A DNA stretch of 51,255 nt from Saksenaea vasiformis B4078 (lineage: Eukaryota > Mucoromycota > Mucoromycetes > Mucorales > Saksenaeaceae): NCBI GenBank assembly GCA_000697055.1, contig JNDT01001755.1, positions 1 through 51,255 of the forward strand, written 5' to 3'. The position numbers and the translations under genes were made by a program. The notes under the pieces were generated by a model. That model saw only the letters and a program-made list of their open reading frames with translations, searched no databases and was not told where the DNA came from. This document shows positions 10,384-23,600 of the stretch, in pieces (the first letter of the stretch is position 1; every line of letters begins with the position of its first letter).

Positions 10384-12644
10384 ATGAGCCGTTCTACGCA
10401 ACGTTTATTTGACTCTGCAGAAATTATACTTTTAGGCACTTTGGGCCTGGGGACGCTTGTGTGGTTCGCTAAGCGGCACCTAGGCCAGAGTAGTGTGCAT
10501 AGCTCAGGACCAGAGCGCAACCTAAAGCCAACCATAACAAAACCACTTACCCCTCCTCCTGAAAATAGACGTAATTTTGTAGAAATTATGAAGGAGCAGG
10601 TAAGCAGAAATTAACACCACATCCAGCATGTTCTAAAATTTCATGCCTCTTAGGGCCGACGGGTCATCTTCTTCTATGGATCACAAACAGGCACAGCAGA
10701 AGATTATGCGTCTAGACTGGCAAAGGAGTGTTCGCAGAAATATGGCGTAGACTGCATGGTAGCAGATATCGAAACCTACGATCTCTCCTATCTCGATACG
10801 GTACCTGAGGACTACGTTGTTTGTTTTGTGATGGCCACTTATGGTGAAGGAGAACCTACTGATAATGCCGTGGAGTTTTGGGAGATCCTGACGGATGAAT
10901 CGCCCCAATTTTCGGAGATGGAAGAGGACATGCCATTGAAGAACTTGCGCTACCTCATCTTTGGTCTAGGAAGTAAGACGTATGAGCATTACAATGCAGT
11001 TGGTCGCACTGTAGACAAGCGTCTGCTGGAATGTGGTGCCACACGCATTGGCGAACGTGGAGAGGGTGATGATGATGCATCCATGGAAGAGGACTTTTTG
11101 GCCTGGCAGGAGACAATGTGGCCTGCTTTCTGCGAGGCGTTAGGCATCGACGAGAAGAGGCTGCAGTCCCGTCCAAGACAAGCTACATTTGGTGTGGAAG
11201 AATTGGCGTCCTATGACGAAAACAAGGTTTACCTGGGCGAGCTTAGTGAGCGATCGAAAGAGGGAATGTATGTTCACTTTTCATGTTACCTGTCATGCAC
11301 GGCTAGTTTCGCTAATAAAGGAAAAACAGGAAAATCCTTTACGACGCCAAACGTCCATATCTCGCTCGTATCACCACGCGCGACATTTTTAAGAGTCCAA
11401 GTCGGCATTGTCTGCATGTGAATATCGATATCTCCGAATGCAACTTGAACTACCAAACTGGTGACCACGTTGCCATTTGGCCTACCAATAATGAAGCGGA
11501 GGTGGTCCGGTTGGCGTCCATGCTGGGACTGGCTGATAAGCTTGATACGGTAGTCGTGGTCAACGCATTGGACTCCGCGGCAGCCAAACAACATCCATTT
11601 CCCGTTCCGACCACCTATCGTGCTATCTTCAGACATTATCTTGATATCTGCGGTATTCCCTCACGACAGACAGTGATGGCTTTGACAGAATACGCGCCAA
11701 CCGAGAACTCCAAGCAGCTGCTTCAGAAGCTAGCACAGGACAAGGATGAGTATCGTCTTCAGGTGGCAGATTCGGTGAGAAATCTTGGTGAACTACTGGA
11801 ATGGGTAGCAAAGGCGGATCAAGGGGAGGTGGCACCCGGTGCCTTTTCATCTGTCCCGTTTGACTTGATCGTGGAAAACGTTTCACGATTGCAGCCACGT
11901 TATTATTCTATCTCGTCATCTTCAAAGGAAAACCCCGACACTATATCGGCCACCATTGTTACACTTGACTATCACCCTGATCCCACGCCTGAGCGAACCG
12001 TCTACGGTGTAAACACCAATTATCTTTGGCAAATCCATGCAAAGGTCAATCAAGTAGATGATGGACGTACCTATCCGACCTACGATCTTGCCGGACCTCG
12101 TCAGAGCCTTGTGAATGATGAAGTGGCGAGAATTCCGGTTCACGTACGCCGATCACAGTTCAGACTTCCTCGTAACCCCAGTGTGCCCGTGGTCATGGTG
12201 GGTCCTGGTACAGGAGTTGCACCCTTCCGTGCATTTGTCCGTGAACGAGCACTGCAGAAGAAAGAAGGTAAAGAAGTCGGTACAACACTCCTGTTCTTTG
12301 GCTGTCGCAATTCCCAAGAAGATTTCTTATACGCTGACGAGTGGCCTGAACTTTTCGAGACCCTTGGAAACGGTTCAAAAATGATTACCGCGTTTTCTCG
12401 TGAGACGGCTCAAAAAGTGTATGTTCAACATCGACTACAGGAAGCTGGACAGGAAGTGTGGGACCTCATTGAAAAAGGCGCGTACATCTACGTGTGCGGT
12501 GATGCCAAAAATATGGCTCGTGATGTGAACCAGACGTTTGTAAACTTTGCTCAAGGATTCGGTCTCAAATCAGAAGAAAAGGCACAGGATTATGTCAAGA
12601 ACTTGCGCAACACTGGTCGCTACCAAGAGGATTGCTGGACCTAG
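10384..12644 (+). CDS. NCP1: NADPH-cytochrome P450 reductase
   Basis: ER-anchored diflavin reductase that passes electrons from NADPH through FAD and FMN to P450s and other haem proteins. Exons are 10384-10599, 10654-11267 and 11330-12644, with all phases agreeing, giving 714 residues. An N-terminal hydrophobic anchor lies at about 13-31. The flavodoxin domain starts with SQTGTAEDYA (about 80) and has ATYGEGEPTD. The FAD-binding domain has RYYSISSS (about 467) and GTGVAPFRAF (about 571). The NADPH domain has FFGCRN (about 600) and YVCGDAKNMARDV (about 664). The C-terminus ends DCWT, so the conserved Trp that stacks on FAD is next to last. It starts about 100 bp after the aldolase stop on the same strand. 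No defects seen. Confidence 0.96.
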
Positions 12645-12875
12645 TTGACATTGCTTTCATGTTAATGCCAGCTGCTCGTACCATCATAATATAGAAACTT
12701 CAATCACGTTTTACATCTTTTCTTTTTCTTTTTGATATGATAGTCCTTGTATTAATCATTTTTTGCTGATGATCACAGACCAAAATTTTTAAATAAAAAT
12801 AGCCTTGCTTTTAACTTCTATACATTAGATGTTGGGCATGTCTATCAAACGGCGTGATACTGGTACAGGGGCAGG

Positions 12876-13545
12876 CTATGAGGATGAAGATTTCATTTTC
12901 TTTTCCATCGCCAAAAACGCACGCATTCCTGGATCCAGTTCCTCTTGCACTTGCTCTGCTGCTGATTTTTTTGATGCTAATGCCTCCGGTACCGGTTCTT
13001 GGGCTTCCTCAAATCGCTGACGGAGAGCCATTTTCTGTGCCTGATATTCTTCCATCTCTTCCTGGTATAGATCCCAAACGCTACAGAAGTAACAGAGTTA
13101 GAAGAGCAATTGTATCTTTCTACCTAGAATTTACCAATTGACACAGCCACTAAATGGAGCGTAAGAGTAACGTCTGTAGCGGTTATGTTTGAGTTCCTAC
13201 CTCATGCAGCAGTTGTCAGGAACCTTGGGTTTTATTGGGAGTTTTATAACTTCTCCTTTGAGAATGACTGTTGGCTCGGGGGTAGCTATCCGTGGAGGTG
13301 GCGGCGTTGATACAGACACAGTGGGTACTTGGAGTGGTTTCCGGATATCTTGTTTATGATCGCGCTCCTAACAGAACGGAATCGGTGTTTTCTCTTTACA
13401 GATCATGAGAATGACTTACCTGAACTGGCTGTCTCAGAATGAGAGACCACCATCCCTCATAACTAGGAATACGCTTAGTATGGTGATTCCTTAATTGTAC
13501 TCGTCTCGGCGAAGATCGTAATGTGTGCCGTGTAAGCGAGATCAT
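12876..13545 (-). CDS. OXLD1: Mitochondrial oxidoreductase-like (OXLD1-type) protein with 15-nt micro-exon
   Basis: Four minus-strand exons (13545-13420, 13367-13201, 13149-13135 and 13080-12876) join in phase to 170 residues. The N-terminus is a basic, Ser/Arg-rich peptide (MISLTRHTLRSSPRR), typical of a mitochondrial presequence. A proline-rich linker follows. Then comes the oxidoreductase-like domain with motif DNCCMSGCVNCVWDLY (C95, C96, C100, C103) and a charged helix. The Cys motif is assembled across three exons. The middle one is only 15 nt and supplies SGCVN and part of the last Cys. Without it the motif would be destroyed. The function of the family is poorly known. The gene is convergent with P450 reductase, with stops about 230 bp apart. 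Confidence 0.88.
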
Positions 13546-13779
13546 TCAGGCAAGAGAGCTGACCGTCCGGAAGCGGGCCAAGTAAAAGGCCGAAATTTTG
13601 CTAGTGGGTTTTTCCCACAATTTTGCGTCTATTTGAAATTATTCGGCGTTACTTCCAGATGAAATCTGTTTTTTGAAGTACGTATTTTTGCTTTCATCAG
13701 GTGCTATGATTTGCGTATCATACCCTTCCACGTTACATTTGTGCCATTGATAGCTTTTCGCCATCTAAGGGAAAAGATG

Positions 13780-14130
13780 TGTCAAAGACAGAATTTCATT
13801 GTCTCGTGCAGAGGACGTGAAAGATGGGGCTCGATTATCTCGCCTCAATGACCATATTCTTTTATCTCATGCAAATGACGTATCAGTGATCAGATCCCTT
13901 TATTTCATGCAAAGGGTGTGTGAGAAGTACAATTTTTGGTCTCATGCAAGAGGCGTGTCGGCGACAGGGCAGTACCGTCTCATGCAAAGGATGAATCAAT
14001 GATTGGATCGTTGTTAATTCATACAAGCGATGTCTCAGAAACAGAATTTCACTGTCTCTGCAAAGAGTGTGTTAAAGATAGGTTCCTTTTATCTCACACG
14101 AAAAAGACCTCTCAGATTACAGAAGTGATG
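13780..14130. repeat. Degenerate ~38-bp tandem minisatellite
   Basis: About nine diverged units of 37-40 bp. Each begins near a TCTCATGCAAAG word and usually continues with a GATGTGTCA-like word. Clear starts include 13865, 13903, 13940, 13978, 14018 and 14055. Units differ strongly, so the array is old. It lies just upstream of the OXLD1 5' end. Two related units occur near 43620-43695. Confidence 0.7.
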
Positions 14131-16200
14131 CACATTTAACTGGGAAGCCCGGCTTCTTTTCTTCTTCTTTTTTTGTAATTTTTTTTCGTCTCCTTTATCA
14201 ATTCAACATATGGTAAACTATCTGAAACACAAAAACACGCGGCTTTGGAAGCGATGCGAAAATCGTGTAACTGTACGAGTCCAGTGTATCAGAGCTTGAA
14301 CTCAGAAGGTGATATTTACGACAACATGCATTGACTTTAACATCATGTGTTAGTAAAAACATGAAAATGTTATACCTAGGCATCTCCCAAAGCGATCAAT
14401 CTGGCAAAAGCGGTAGGTAAACATTTCAATATTACTCTTATCATGATACCATCTAACATTAGGTTACCGTAAATCTTGACGCGCATGTTCAAGACGCCAC
14501 TAACTGAACGCCTGGTGACACCAATTGGTATCAGCATCGATACTACACAAGATATCTGTAACCAAGAACAGGATGTCTATGTGAACTCATCGGACGATTT
14601 CGGACATGAATAAAAAATACAACAATGCGATAAGAAATTGAGCAGATAGTATGTTCGGGTCTCAATATCTTGCCGTGTATAGACGAAAACAAAGCAAAAT
14701 AACCTTCATATGGCAGTGGGTAGGTGGGCCTTTTACTTATTCTTCTTCTTGTCGGTCGCACCCACCATACATTTGGTGCCGTGCGGCGGCCCATACGAGC
14801 AACGGGATACCCCTCGCGGGTAATAGGCATCAATATATCATTCCATTTGCTGACCATGGAATATGTTATCCGCCGCGACAATAAATCATTTATTTCAGAG
14901 TAGCGTAAAATGTATTTCAATAAACAGCAGCCAGATTGTGATAGCTGGTGATGAGAAATGGCGAATGTTAAGCCATGAATCATGAACTTGACTATACTGG
15001 TATTAAGGAAGAAGTAGAGCATGTTATCCTTTATTATTATGTGCGTCCTAAATTCTTCGTTGATAAGCAAGAAAAAAGAAAGGTAGTCTTGTCGCTAGTT
15101 CTTCAATTTTGTAAACATATTGTAACTGTGCCTACATGAACCCTGTCAGATGCTAAATCGAGATGCCCTTTACGGAAGCGTTGAAAAAATACATAGTATT
15201 GTAAACAAATCATGATATTGAGTATCTCAAAATCCACTACTCGACTTACATGCACGTCTCTCTTTAGAGGCACCGAATCGCAGAAAAACTGTTAAGCATT
15301 TCTTGAAATAATGCTTAATGAATAAATCTCTACGCTATCCACAGCAATTCTGCGTCTATGAAAAGCCACGTTTGCATTAAGAAAAAAATTAAATACGCAG
15401 ACATTAGTTAACGATAATTACAGTGAAAGGCAGACTTTGACAGGAGACGACGGCGTTTTTCACGACAGAAGAAGGATATCAAGAAGGCGTTCTCCAAGTC
15501 ATGTTCAGCCGATCGGATGTGATGCCAGTTGTATGTTTCCTCTAGCGTCTTATTACGCTATGTGCTACTGATTTTTTTATCAACGGTTATTTTTGGTCAA
15601 AATGGAGGCAATACTGGCCATTTGGCAAGGTTAACCTCTCTGCATTTTGCTCATTTTTCGGCGCACTTGTAAGTTTTCAGACAACATTTCAAAAAGGTAC
15701 TTTTTATATCAAACCGTATCCGTCTTTATTCTATTTCGATATCTGTATTGTTTTCTTATTGGCATTTACTTTTCAATAAGTAAAAAGTTCAAAAAAGATC
15801 TACGAAAAGCCTGTCTTCGTGCTTTGACTTATTATGGAGATGAGCAATAGAAGGTAAGAAAACAAAGAGCAAGAAGAGAAGAGACGAATAAAAGAAGTAG
15901 AAATACAAACGTAAGCGCAGTCAATAAAGAAGTACACGAACTAAAAGGATAAAAGCGGTCCCGTCAATAAAACAAAGTCGACTAAAAGAGCAGAAATACA
16001 GAAGAAGTACAATAAAGTAGTATATAAAATAATGTGATGAAAACGATACTGTTAGTAATACAGAAGTCGATTGAAAGAACACAAAGGTGGGGATGGACAG
16101 TAGAACGATGTCGAAAGAAAATTTGCACATTTAATGTTTGCAAGTACCAAATGTGTTTTCTTTCTCACCATCAACCATGCAAATGCATTAGGGAAGGTCT
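14131..16200. other. AT-rich gene-poor region
   Basis: Several AT-rich open frames up to 175 residues (14543-15070, minus) lack ATG starts or family features. I treat them as chance. No element termini recognised. Confidence 0.45.
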
Positions 16201-16204
16201 TTAA

Positions 16205-16606
16205 GGTGGATCCGCTGACGTTGCTGCCGCATTTGATCCGAAAGTAGGGGCATCTCTTTATTGCTTGTATCGTACATCACGTCAATCAATACACCTCCCG
16301 AAGAACAACGTGCCTCTCAATCATCATTTGCTACGTAAGGAACAGATGCTGCAAGTGGTATGAGACGCCATGTTCGTACAATACATCGTAGTCATTGTCT
16401 TCTATGTATCTGACTAAAATTACTGCTGCCTGATTTGGTTCCATGTTGTCCACTTTGGCACTTTCGTACTTCACTCTGTTGATATCATGGACCATTAATC
16501 TATTGCGTAACGCATTCTTATCGTATATGACCCGTTGGATGCATTTAGTATTGACATCGGCATCCATCATGGTTGTCAATTTCTTGATGCCATCCTCAGA
16601 CATCAT
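16205..16606 (-). pseudogene. MULE/FAR1-type transposase remnant
   Basis: The minus reading at 16606-16331 resembles the N-terminal helical region of MULE-family transposases (KKLTTMMDADVNTKCIQ..., DINRVKYE). After a stop and frame break, 16310-16240 reads GVLIDVMYDTSNKEMPLL. This matches the MULE core pattern LLMDxTYKTNxxxMPLL, which contains the first catalytic Asp. The rest of the DDE domain is missing. This is a short, frame-broken fossil. The assignment rests mainly on the second block. Confidence 0.5.
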
Positions 16607-16966
16607 GAGTTTTCTTTCTTTCCTTCATGATGAAACATCCTCAGGGGTTAACGGATGATTATGATATTTTTCTTCTTCACTTTTGGGTTCACTCAAAAAG
16701 AGACCCGAGCCCTTTCTCATGTACAGTCTCAAGACATAAGTGTGATTGGTAAGACTAGTCGCACAGAGCTTTCTACGATCACTACCATCAATTATTCGGG
16801 CGTCGCACTAAATCCCCCCTTCGCTGTACTTAATATACAATTTAGTGGGCACGCTGAACTTAGTGCTGAAGAGGAGTTATTTGTCGTCGCATACTCAACC
16901 AGAACTTTGCGAACAACTCCCTTGGCGGGAGAACTATAAGCAGGGAATTGCAAAGGAAGTTGATCA

Positions 16967-19900
16967 ATGGGACACAATTTCTTTGAGAACGACGAAATTA
17001 TCGGCAGGATTCGTGGACATGAGATTGACAGTAAGAAAAAGGGAAGAGACTATATAACACAGTCACGATTGAATCGGCGACCGGAGTTTGTTAACCATCC
17101 GAGCGAAAAATTTGACGCACCTCTCTCTTCAGCAGTTTTGCCCACCATGTCACCTCCAGGGTTTCTACCATTTGGTACAAAAACTTCCTCACAAAGTCCA
17201 AATGGCTCCTCTGCTCCACAGAGTACGAAGATAGCGGTGAATCCCATGCTTAGAAATGTCATGTACAAACCTTTTGACCTAAGCAGCAAAAAGAAAACGT
17301 CTGCTTTTGCTTCACATGTCGCACAGTTTCGGTTGCGGGACTCTACTCCTGCGTCTTCACCTACAACTGAGGCTGACGAAGCTTCCTCTAGCGAATCGTT
17401 ACCTACAACGCCAACACGACAGTTACGTCCACGTAACTCGAATACAGACTTCAGTTATGCAAATTTTGCGGAAATAGAATCAGAAAGTGAAGACGACGAT
17501 GCAGAAGAGGAACAGGACGATTCTGATGATATGGATATCCCACAGACACGTAATAAGAAAAAGAGAAGAATTATGGACAGCAGCGACGACGATGATATGG
17601 ATGATGATAAATTGTATATCGATCAGGAAGAAAAGGAACAAGGTTGGAAAAGCATTATGCCACCCAAAGACAATATCCAATTGCTGCAAGAACATTTTCC
17701 TCACATCAGTCGAGTTGTAATTCAACAGACACTAGCTTCCTGGAACAATAGCCTCACTTTGGCAACGCGACATCTCCAGAGTAAGCATGGCGGTCATGCA
17801 GAACCGGTTATCGCGCCTACCACTACTATACAACCAATAAGCTCAAAAGGACGGCTGATGCGACGAACACCATCTCAGAGAAACACTGCAGACGAAGAAT
17901 CAGATGCAAGCGATGAAGAGAGCGGACCAGAAGAAACCATAGAAGAAAACTTGGAAGCGAGAAAGAACATGCTCAAAACAATCCGATTTTTCAATAACGC
18001 GTCGTCTCAAGATATACAGGATGTGACCGGCTGCACACCAGATCAGGCTGAAAATATTATCAACAACTTGAGACCTTTTGTGGGAGAGGATGATTTACGA
18101 GCGAAGCTAAAGAAAACGAGGGGATTGAGTGAGAAGTTCATCAACTATTACATGGATATGCAGAACGGATACCAAGCTGTCGATATGATTATTGAGGAGA
18201 TCGAACGCATAGGTGGCAACTTGACACAAATTCTTGATGTCTGGCAAGGTGTCCAAAAGAAGAATGGATCCGCTGAAAGCAGCCGTCAAGGCACACCCCT
18301 CAGCGAAATGGAAAGTGACGCACCTGATGAGTCGGCAGGCATGCATCTGGTCAGAGCGGAAAATGACACAGTGGATAAGGATAGCGAACTGTACCGTGAC
18401 GCGATGTTTGGTTTCTTAAACGAACAGCCAGAATGCGTGAATAAGGAGATGAAGCTGAACAACTATCAGCTGGTAGGCGTAAACTGGATGCTTCTACTCT
18501 ACCGTAAAGGTATTTCTGGCATTCTGGCAGATGAGATGGGTCTAGGAAAAACTGCTCAGATCATCAGTTTTCTTGGTCGTCTGTTAGAACTTGGCGAAAA
18601 GGGGCCGCATCTCATCGTTGTACCGTCGTCTACGATCAGTAACTGGATGCGTGAGTTTGAACGGTTTTGTCCATCACTTAAGGTGATCGCGTACCATGGG
18701 ACTCAAACAGAGAGATTCGAGATGCGGATGGATATGCAAGAAGAAATGGATTTTAATGTCGTCGTGACAACGTACAACATTGCAGCGGGCCACAAAGACG
18801 ACCGGCATTTTCTGAGGAAACTCCGATGCAAAGCAATGATCTTGGATGAGGGCCATATGGTGAAGAACTGTACTAGTGTGCGATACACCAACCTCATGGG
18901 TCTACGTACGCCATTCCGCCTACTTGTTACTGGAACACCACTCCAAAACAATCTTCAAGAGCTCGTATCGCTGTTAACGTTTATTATGCCGCAGATGTTC
19001 CAAAATTACGAAGACGACTTGCAAAAAATCTTCAAGTTTAAAGCTACAACCAGCACACAATCGAAAGATACGCCTGTAGGAAGACAGAGCGTGGCTCAGC
19101 TACTATCGCGAGAACGTATTGCAAGAGCCAAAAAAATAATGACACCGTTTGTGTTGCGACGGCGGAAAGCAGATGTACTCAGTTGCTTACCTCAGAAAAT
19201 TCAAGTGGTTGAACAATGTACGATGACAGAGTCACAACGAGAACTTTATAATCGTATTCTGCAAGAGTCTAAGAAAACGTATCAGGAATCACTGGAGGCT
19301 AATAATAACAAAAAGAAGCGAAAGAAAGATGAACCAGCGACGCAGTTCCAGAACGTGCAGAACATCGTTATCCACTTGCGAAAAGCCGCCGATCATCCTT
19401 TACTGTTCAGAAATCTATACACAGATGACAAACTGAAAAAGATGTCCAAGGCAATCATGAAAGTAAGTTCTTCTTTTTAACCAAAGGCGAAAGATTTAAT
19501 AACCACTTCAATTATAGGAAGAACAGTACTGGGATGCTAATGTCGATTATATTTATGAAGTAAGTTATTTGCAAATGCTCTCTTGAGAACTAGGGCTAAC
19601 TTTCTTCTTCAGGATATGACTTATATGAGTGACTTCGAACTGAATCGACTATGTAAAGAGCACAGGGTAATTATAGCAACACGTTTTGTTACGCTGCAAC
19701 GTGTGAACTTATAAATTTTGTAGTCCATTTCCAATTACCGTTTAACCAACGAAGAATGGATGGATGCGGGTAAAGTACAAAAGCTGAAATCAATGCTTCC
19801 CGAAACGATTAGCAAGGTTAGGACCTTTAAATAGAAGTGGAAGCAAAGACTGACATGCTATTCTAGGGAAACAAAGTACTCCTATTTTCACAGTTCACAA

Positions 19901-20466
19901 AAGTGCTCGATATTTTGGAGGCAGTGATGGATACCATGGGCGTAAGATTTGTTCGACTTGATGGCGAAACAAAAGTTTCCGAGCGCCAAACGATTATTGA
20001 TGAATACAACGAAAACAAAGACATCAGCGTTTTCTTACTCAGCACAAAGGCAGGCGGCTTCGGTATCAACTTGACGTCGGCCAAGTAAGACTTGTCTATG
20101 TGTTGAACGAAATCTCTTTACTAATCGTGTTAAATTAGTGTGGTCATTTTATACGATATTGATTTCAATCCTCAAAACGATAAGCAAGCTGAAGATCGCG
20201 CGCATCGTAAGTTTTCTGATAATGACCTGATCGAGTCATGACACATAACTGTTCTTATAGGTGTTGGTCAAACGCGAGATGTCACTGTTTATCGGTTTAT
20301 TTCTGATCATACGATCGAAGAACATATGTACAAGATGGCACAAATTAAATTACGTCTTGATCGCAGCATCTCCGGCGTTGGAGAAGAAACCCAGGAAGAT
20401 GAAGAACAAGAAAAGGAAAGCATGCGCAGCATCCTTAAGACGGCCTTATTTTCTTCGACACAGTAA
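16967..20466 (+). CDS. FUN30: Fun30/SMARCAD1-type SNF2 chromatin-remodelling ATPase
   Basis: Nuclear SNF2-family DNA translocase. Fun30/SMARCAD1 act in heterochromatin maintenance and DNA-end resection. Seven exons: to 19462, 19518-19559, 19613-19666, 19724-19816, 19867-20084, 20139-20206 and 20261-20466, all in phase. The product is 1058 residues from the ATG at 16967. An internal ATG at 17147 has a better context (CCCACCATGT) and gives 998; I cannot decide between them. The N-terminus is Ser/acidic-rich. A CUE-like helix bundle ([20 protein letters not shown]) is near 17675. Helicase motifs are DEMGLGKT (18531), the diagnostic DEGH box (about 18848), [19 protein letters not shown], and [12 protein letters not shown] across the last intron. 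It is convergent with VPS13, with stops about 200 bp apart. Confidence 0.93.
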
Positions 20467-20664
20467 ATACCTATCTATCAGCGATAGAGAAAAAGATATA
20501 CAATGCATACATCATTCTGTTTTTTTTTACAACACAGTACATATACATGCGATACACATGCAATCCAATATTCTTCAACATCTACAAACAACATTCCAGC
20601 ATGAAACAGCATTTTTTTTTATTGAAAACACTTTTACACAAATAAAAAATCGTTGCGCATCCAT

Positions 20665-23600
20665 TTACTGGCGTTCATGTTCTTCCTTTCTTCGCATCAT
20701 CGTGCTATCGATTTGGCGCAAGAACCATTGGCGGCTGCTGCCTTCAGAGACCTGCAACACGCGTGTACGAGGTGTCTTGCAGTGAATAAGTAAACCATCG
20801 GAATTCACTTCGCAACTTGCGACATCATCCAGTGGTTGTTCCCATTCGATTGTCAGTTTCTTCGTTTGAATCAAAAGAATGCTGTTATACGTTAATAGTG
20901 CCGCAGTCTCGTCGGTAATTGTGGTACAATGCGCAATGTACGCTTCGTTAAAGTATTTTCCATTTTCTGCTTGTTTGAGCCACATCTGACCAAGTGCTTC
21001 ACGTTGTGAGAACGGCTAGGATCGTGATGGTAAGTTGACGGTTTTCTTTCAGTTAGTTTATTCCTACCGTGAGAATGCCATCCATGCCGATATAACGTGG
21101 CAATCGTTCGCGGCCAATATCTCCTTCGTCAAAGATTGTGGTTGTTTCGCGAATTCCTGCCGAGACATTGCTAGCAAGATCAAATACGCCCACTACGGGT
21201 TTGGTAAGGGCGCTACGACAAAAAGTCAGTCAGCCAGCAGCATTGCTAGAAAATCAACAAACTTACCCAACAAGACCTCGGCCAACACCGCCCACAAATC
21301 CAAGCGCTCCGCCTGATTGTGCTCCTTCAATGGGTCGTTTCTATTTTACCGTGTCAAGAGCGCCTTCTTTCTCAGTTGACTCTTACCACAAGGCCAGCAA
21401 CACCGCTTGCCAAACTGGTACCAAAGTACGCCACACCTTGGCTGACACCATATAGAGCATGTCTTGGTTTATTACGCGTCATGTTCAGTCGGCGTCTCTC
21501 CTGGAACTTGCGATCCATGGTGGCTGCCGATAGACCTTTACCAAGGCTTCCTGTAATTCGGCTCACACTATCGGTCACACCGAATACGCTCTTCTTCATG
21601 AACCCGCCTACACCCTATGCCACATATTAACTGTTTTGCTTCATCATATACTTTCTCTCTTACTCTAGCAATTCCAATGCCCAAATCTTGAGGACGATCG
21701 CTTGTGATGAAACCTTGGTATGGTTCATAGAAAAGCTCGCCAAATCCAGAACTCAGATTCGTGAATAGTCCCACCGGGTTACCGATCACATCAGCACTGC
21801 CAAGCACCTTGTGCAGCTGATAGATAACTTGGTCTTTATAGTGCATAACCATGCGCGACATCAAGTCTTCATAGCTAGCGAGCAAATTGTCCGCGATGAG
21901 TGCATTCATCTTGATCGGGGCATCCTAAACATTTTGTCAGTCCGAAAGGGACGTAGGGATGTTTTCATCTTACGTTGACATTGCCGAGCGTCATTGTGAA
22001 CACATTGAACACATAGCTGAAAGGTGAGCCACGCGAGTCCGTGCTAATGGGGATGTCAACAACCGACCTACTTTCGCTTACGCTGAGACTTACGTGGATT
22101 CTTCGGCAGTCAGTCGTTCTGTTCGAACAAATGAAATGTTCAAGCGCATGGGCTGAATGCAAAATGCCTCAAAGAAATACATGGCGGGTGCCTGTCCTGA
22201 GACAGGTTCGGCAACTTCCCTTGAAAACAACACCGCATCTCTGCAAAGACCAGAAAAAGTTTAAGGTAACGTGTTATATCCTCTTTTTGACTTACTCTGC
22301 CGGTTGCTCCTTGTATACAGAAAATTGGGAAAACTCCAACAGTTGGTATAGGAAATCCTCGTCCATTTCAAATGTCATCTCCTGTAAGAGAATCGAGAAG
22401 AACTTGATATAGTTCACACCGTGGACTACATAGATAGTGAATACACAGCAGTGACAGCACAAGAAAAAAAATTACTTACAATCATCCTTGACTTTATCAA
22501 GCGATACATGCAGCGTAGGATGCGTCTCCAGCTCCTTGGCTTTCTTGGGTAATGTCGTTGGGAAGAACAGAATTGGGTAAGTCGATCCATGGAGTTGGTT
22601 ATCGAACTACAGGATAAATCATGGTAATGAGTATCTATCTGTAGAGTATTTTATAAAAACAGTACCTGCAGCCATTGGATATTCAGGCGAATAGACTGAT
22701 ACAAGTTCGAGTCCTTGTACTTGAAATCCAGACCTTTCACTGTCGCAAGTGCCATTTCCTTAATATTCTTGTTGATGATCGATATGCCTACGCCAGCCAT
22801 ATCCAATTCGAAAATAAAGGTAACTACTTCTTTCACATCCACAGTTTCAAAGTGGTCGCGCACACTACTATCACTTGAGGCCAGCGTGGATGCGCCCGAC
22901 GACGTTGGTCTGTAAACGCTCTTAGAAGGATCAAAATCGGTCAGCACAAGCATGAGCTGTGATTCATGAGCAGCAACATCAATGGACAGAATGCCGCTTC
23001 CTTCCGAACCATCTTGTTGTTTCTAGGAATAGTAGATTTTAGCATGCATGTTTTGTAAAGCGTCAAACGGACCTTGTATCGGAATGGCAGTTGAGCGCCG
23101 ATAGCTTGTAAATCGACACTGCGCTTTCTATTACCGATTTCGATGACCAGTCGTTTCTCTTTAGATACTGGCATGTCCCATGAATACGTCATCGAGGATT
23201 CCGAACCAAGCAATAATTTCTTCGGCTTCTCTAGTGCAACCTTTTGTTTGTCGTCTAGACTGTATTCGTTGCGAATATTATCCTAACACGGCAAACGTAA
23301 GCTCATGTTATCCTAGAAATAACCTGTACCTCTTGGTATAGCGTAACATAGACGCTGGAATTGTTCACAATCTTGTATGGCCAAGTATCGGCTTCATCAA
23401 CAAAGATAAAGATGGTAGCTTCTTGCAATAGCACGGTAATCTTGACTAGTAGAGGACGGTTGCCATCGCCATTGTCGAGTTTGACATAGGTCGTACCAAT
23501 TTCCTGGATATCGAAAGGAGCAGACCTTGACGTAGCCTTTAGTACACAGCGAGAGAAAGAACAAAAGAAAGCCCTACCAGGTATCCTTCATATGCCTCAA

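Noticed and set aside
12829..13141. Plus-strand frames over the OXLD1 gene
   Set aside because: They are antisense to the phase-consistent OXLD1 exons. The Cys motif and presequence support the minus strand.
14543..15070. 175-residue minus-strand open frame
   Set aside because: AT-rich, no early ATG, no domain features, and no splice or neighbour support. Likely chance.
16655..16939. 94-residue frame upstream of Fun30 as an extra first exon
   Set aside because: No donor/acceptor pair joins it in frame to Fun30, and it has no homologous features.
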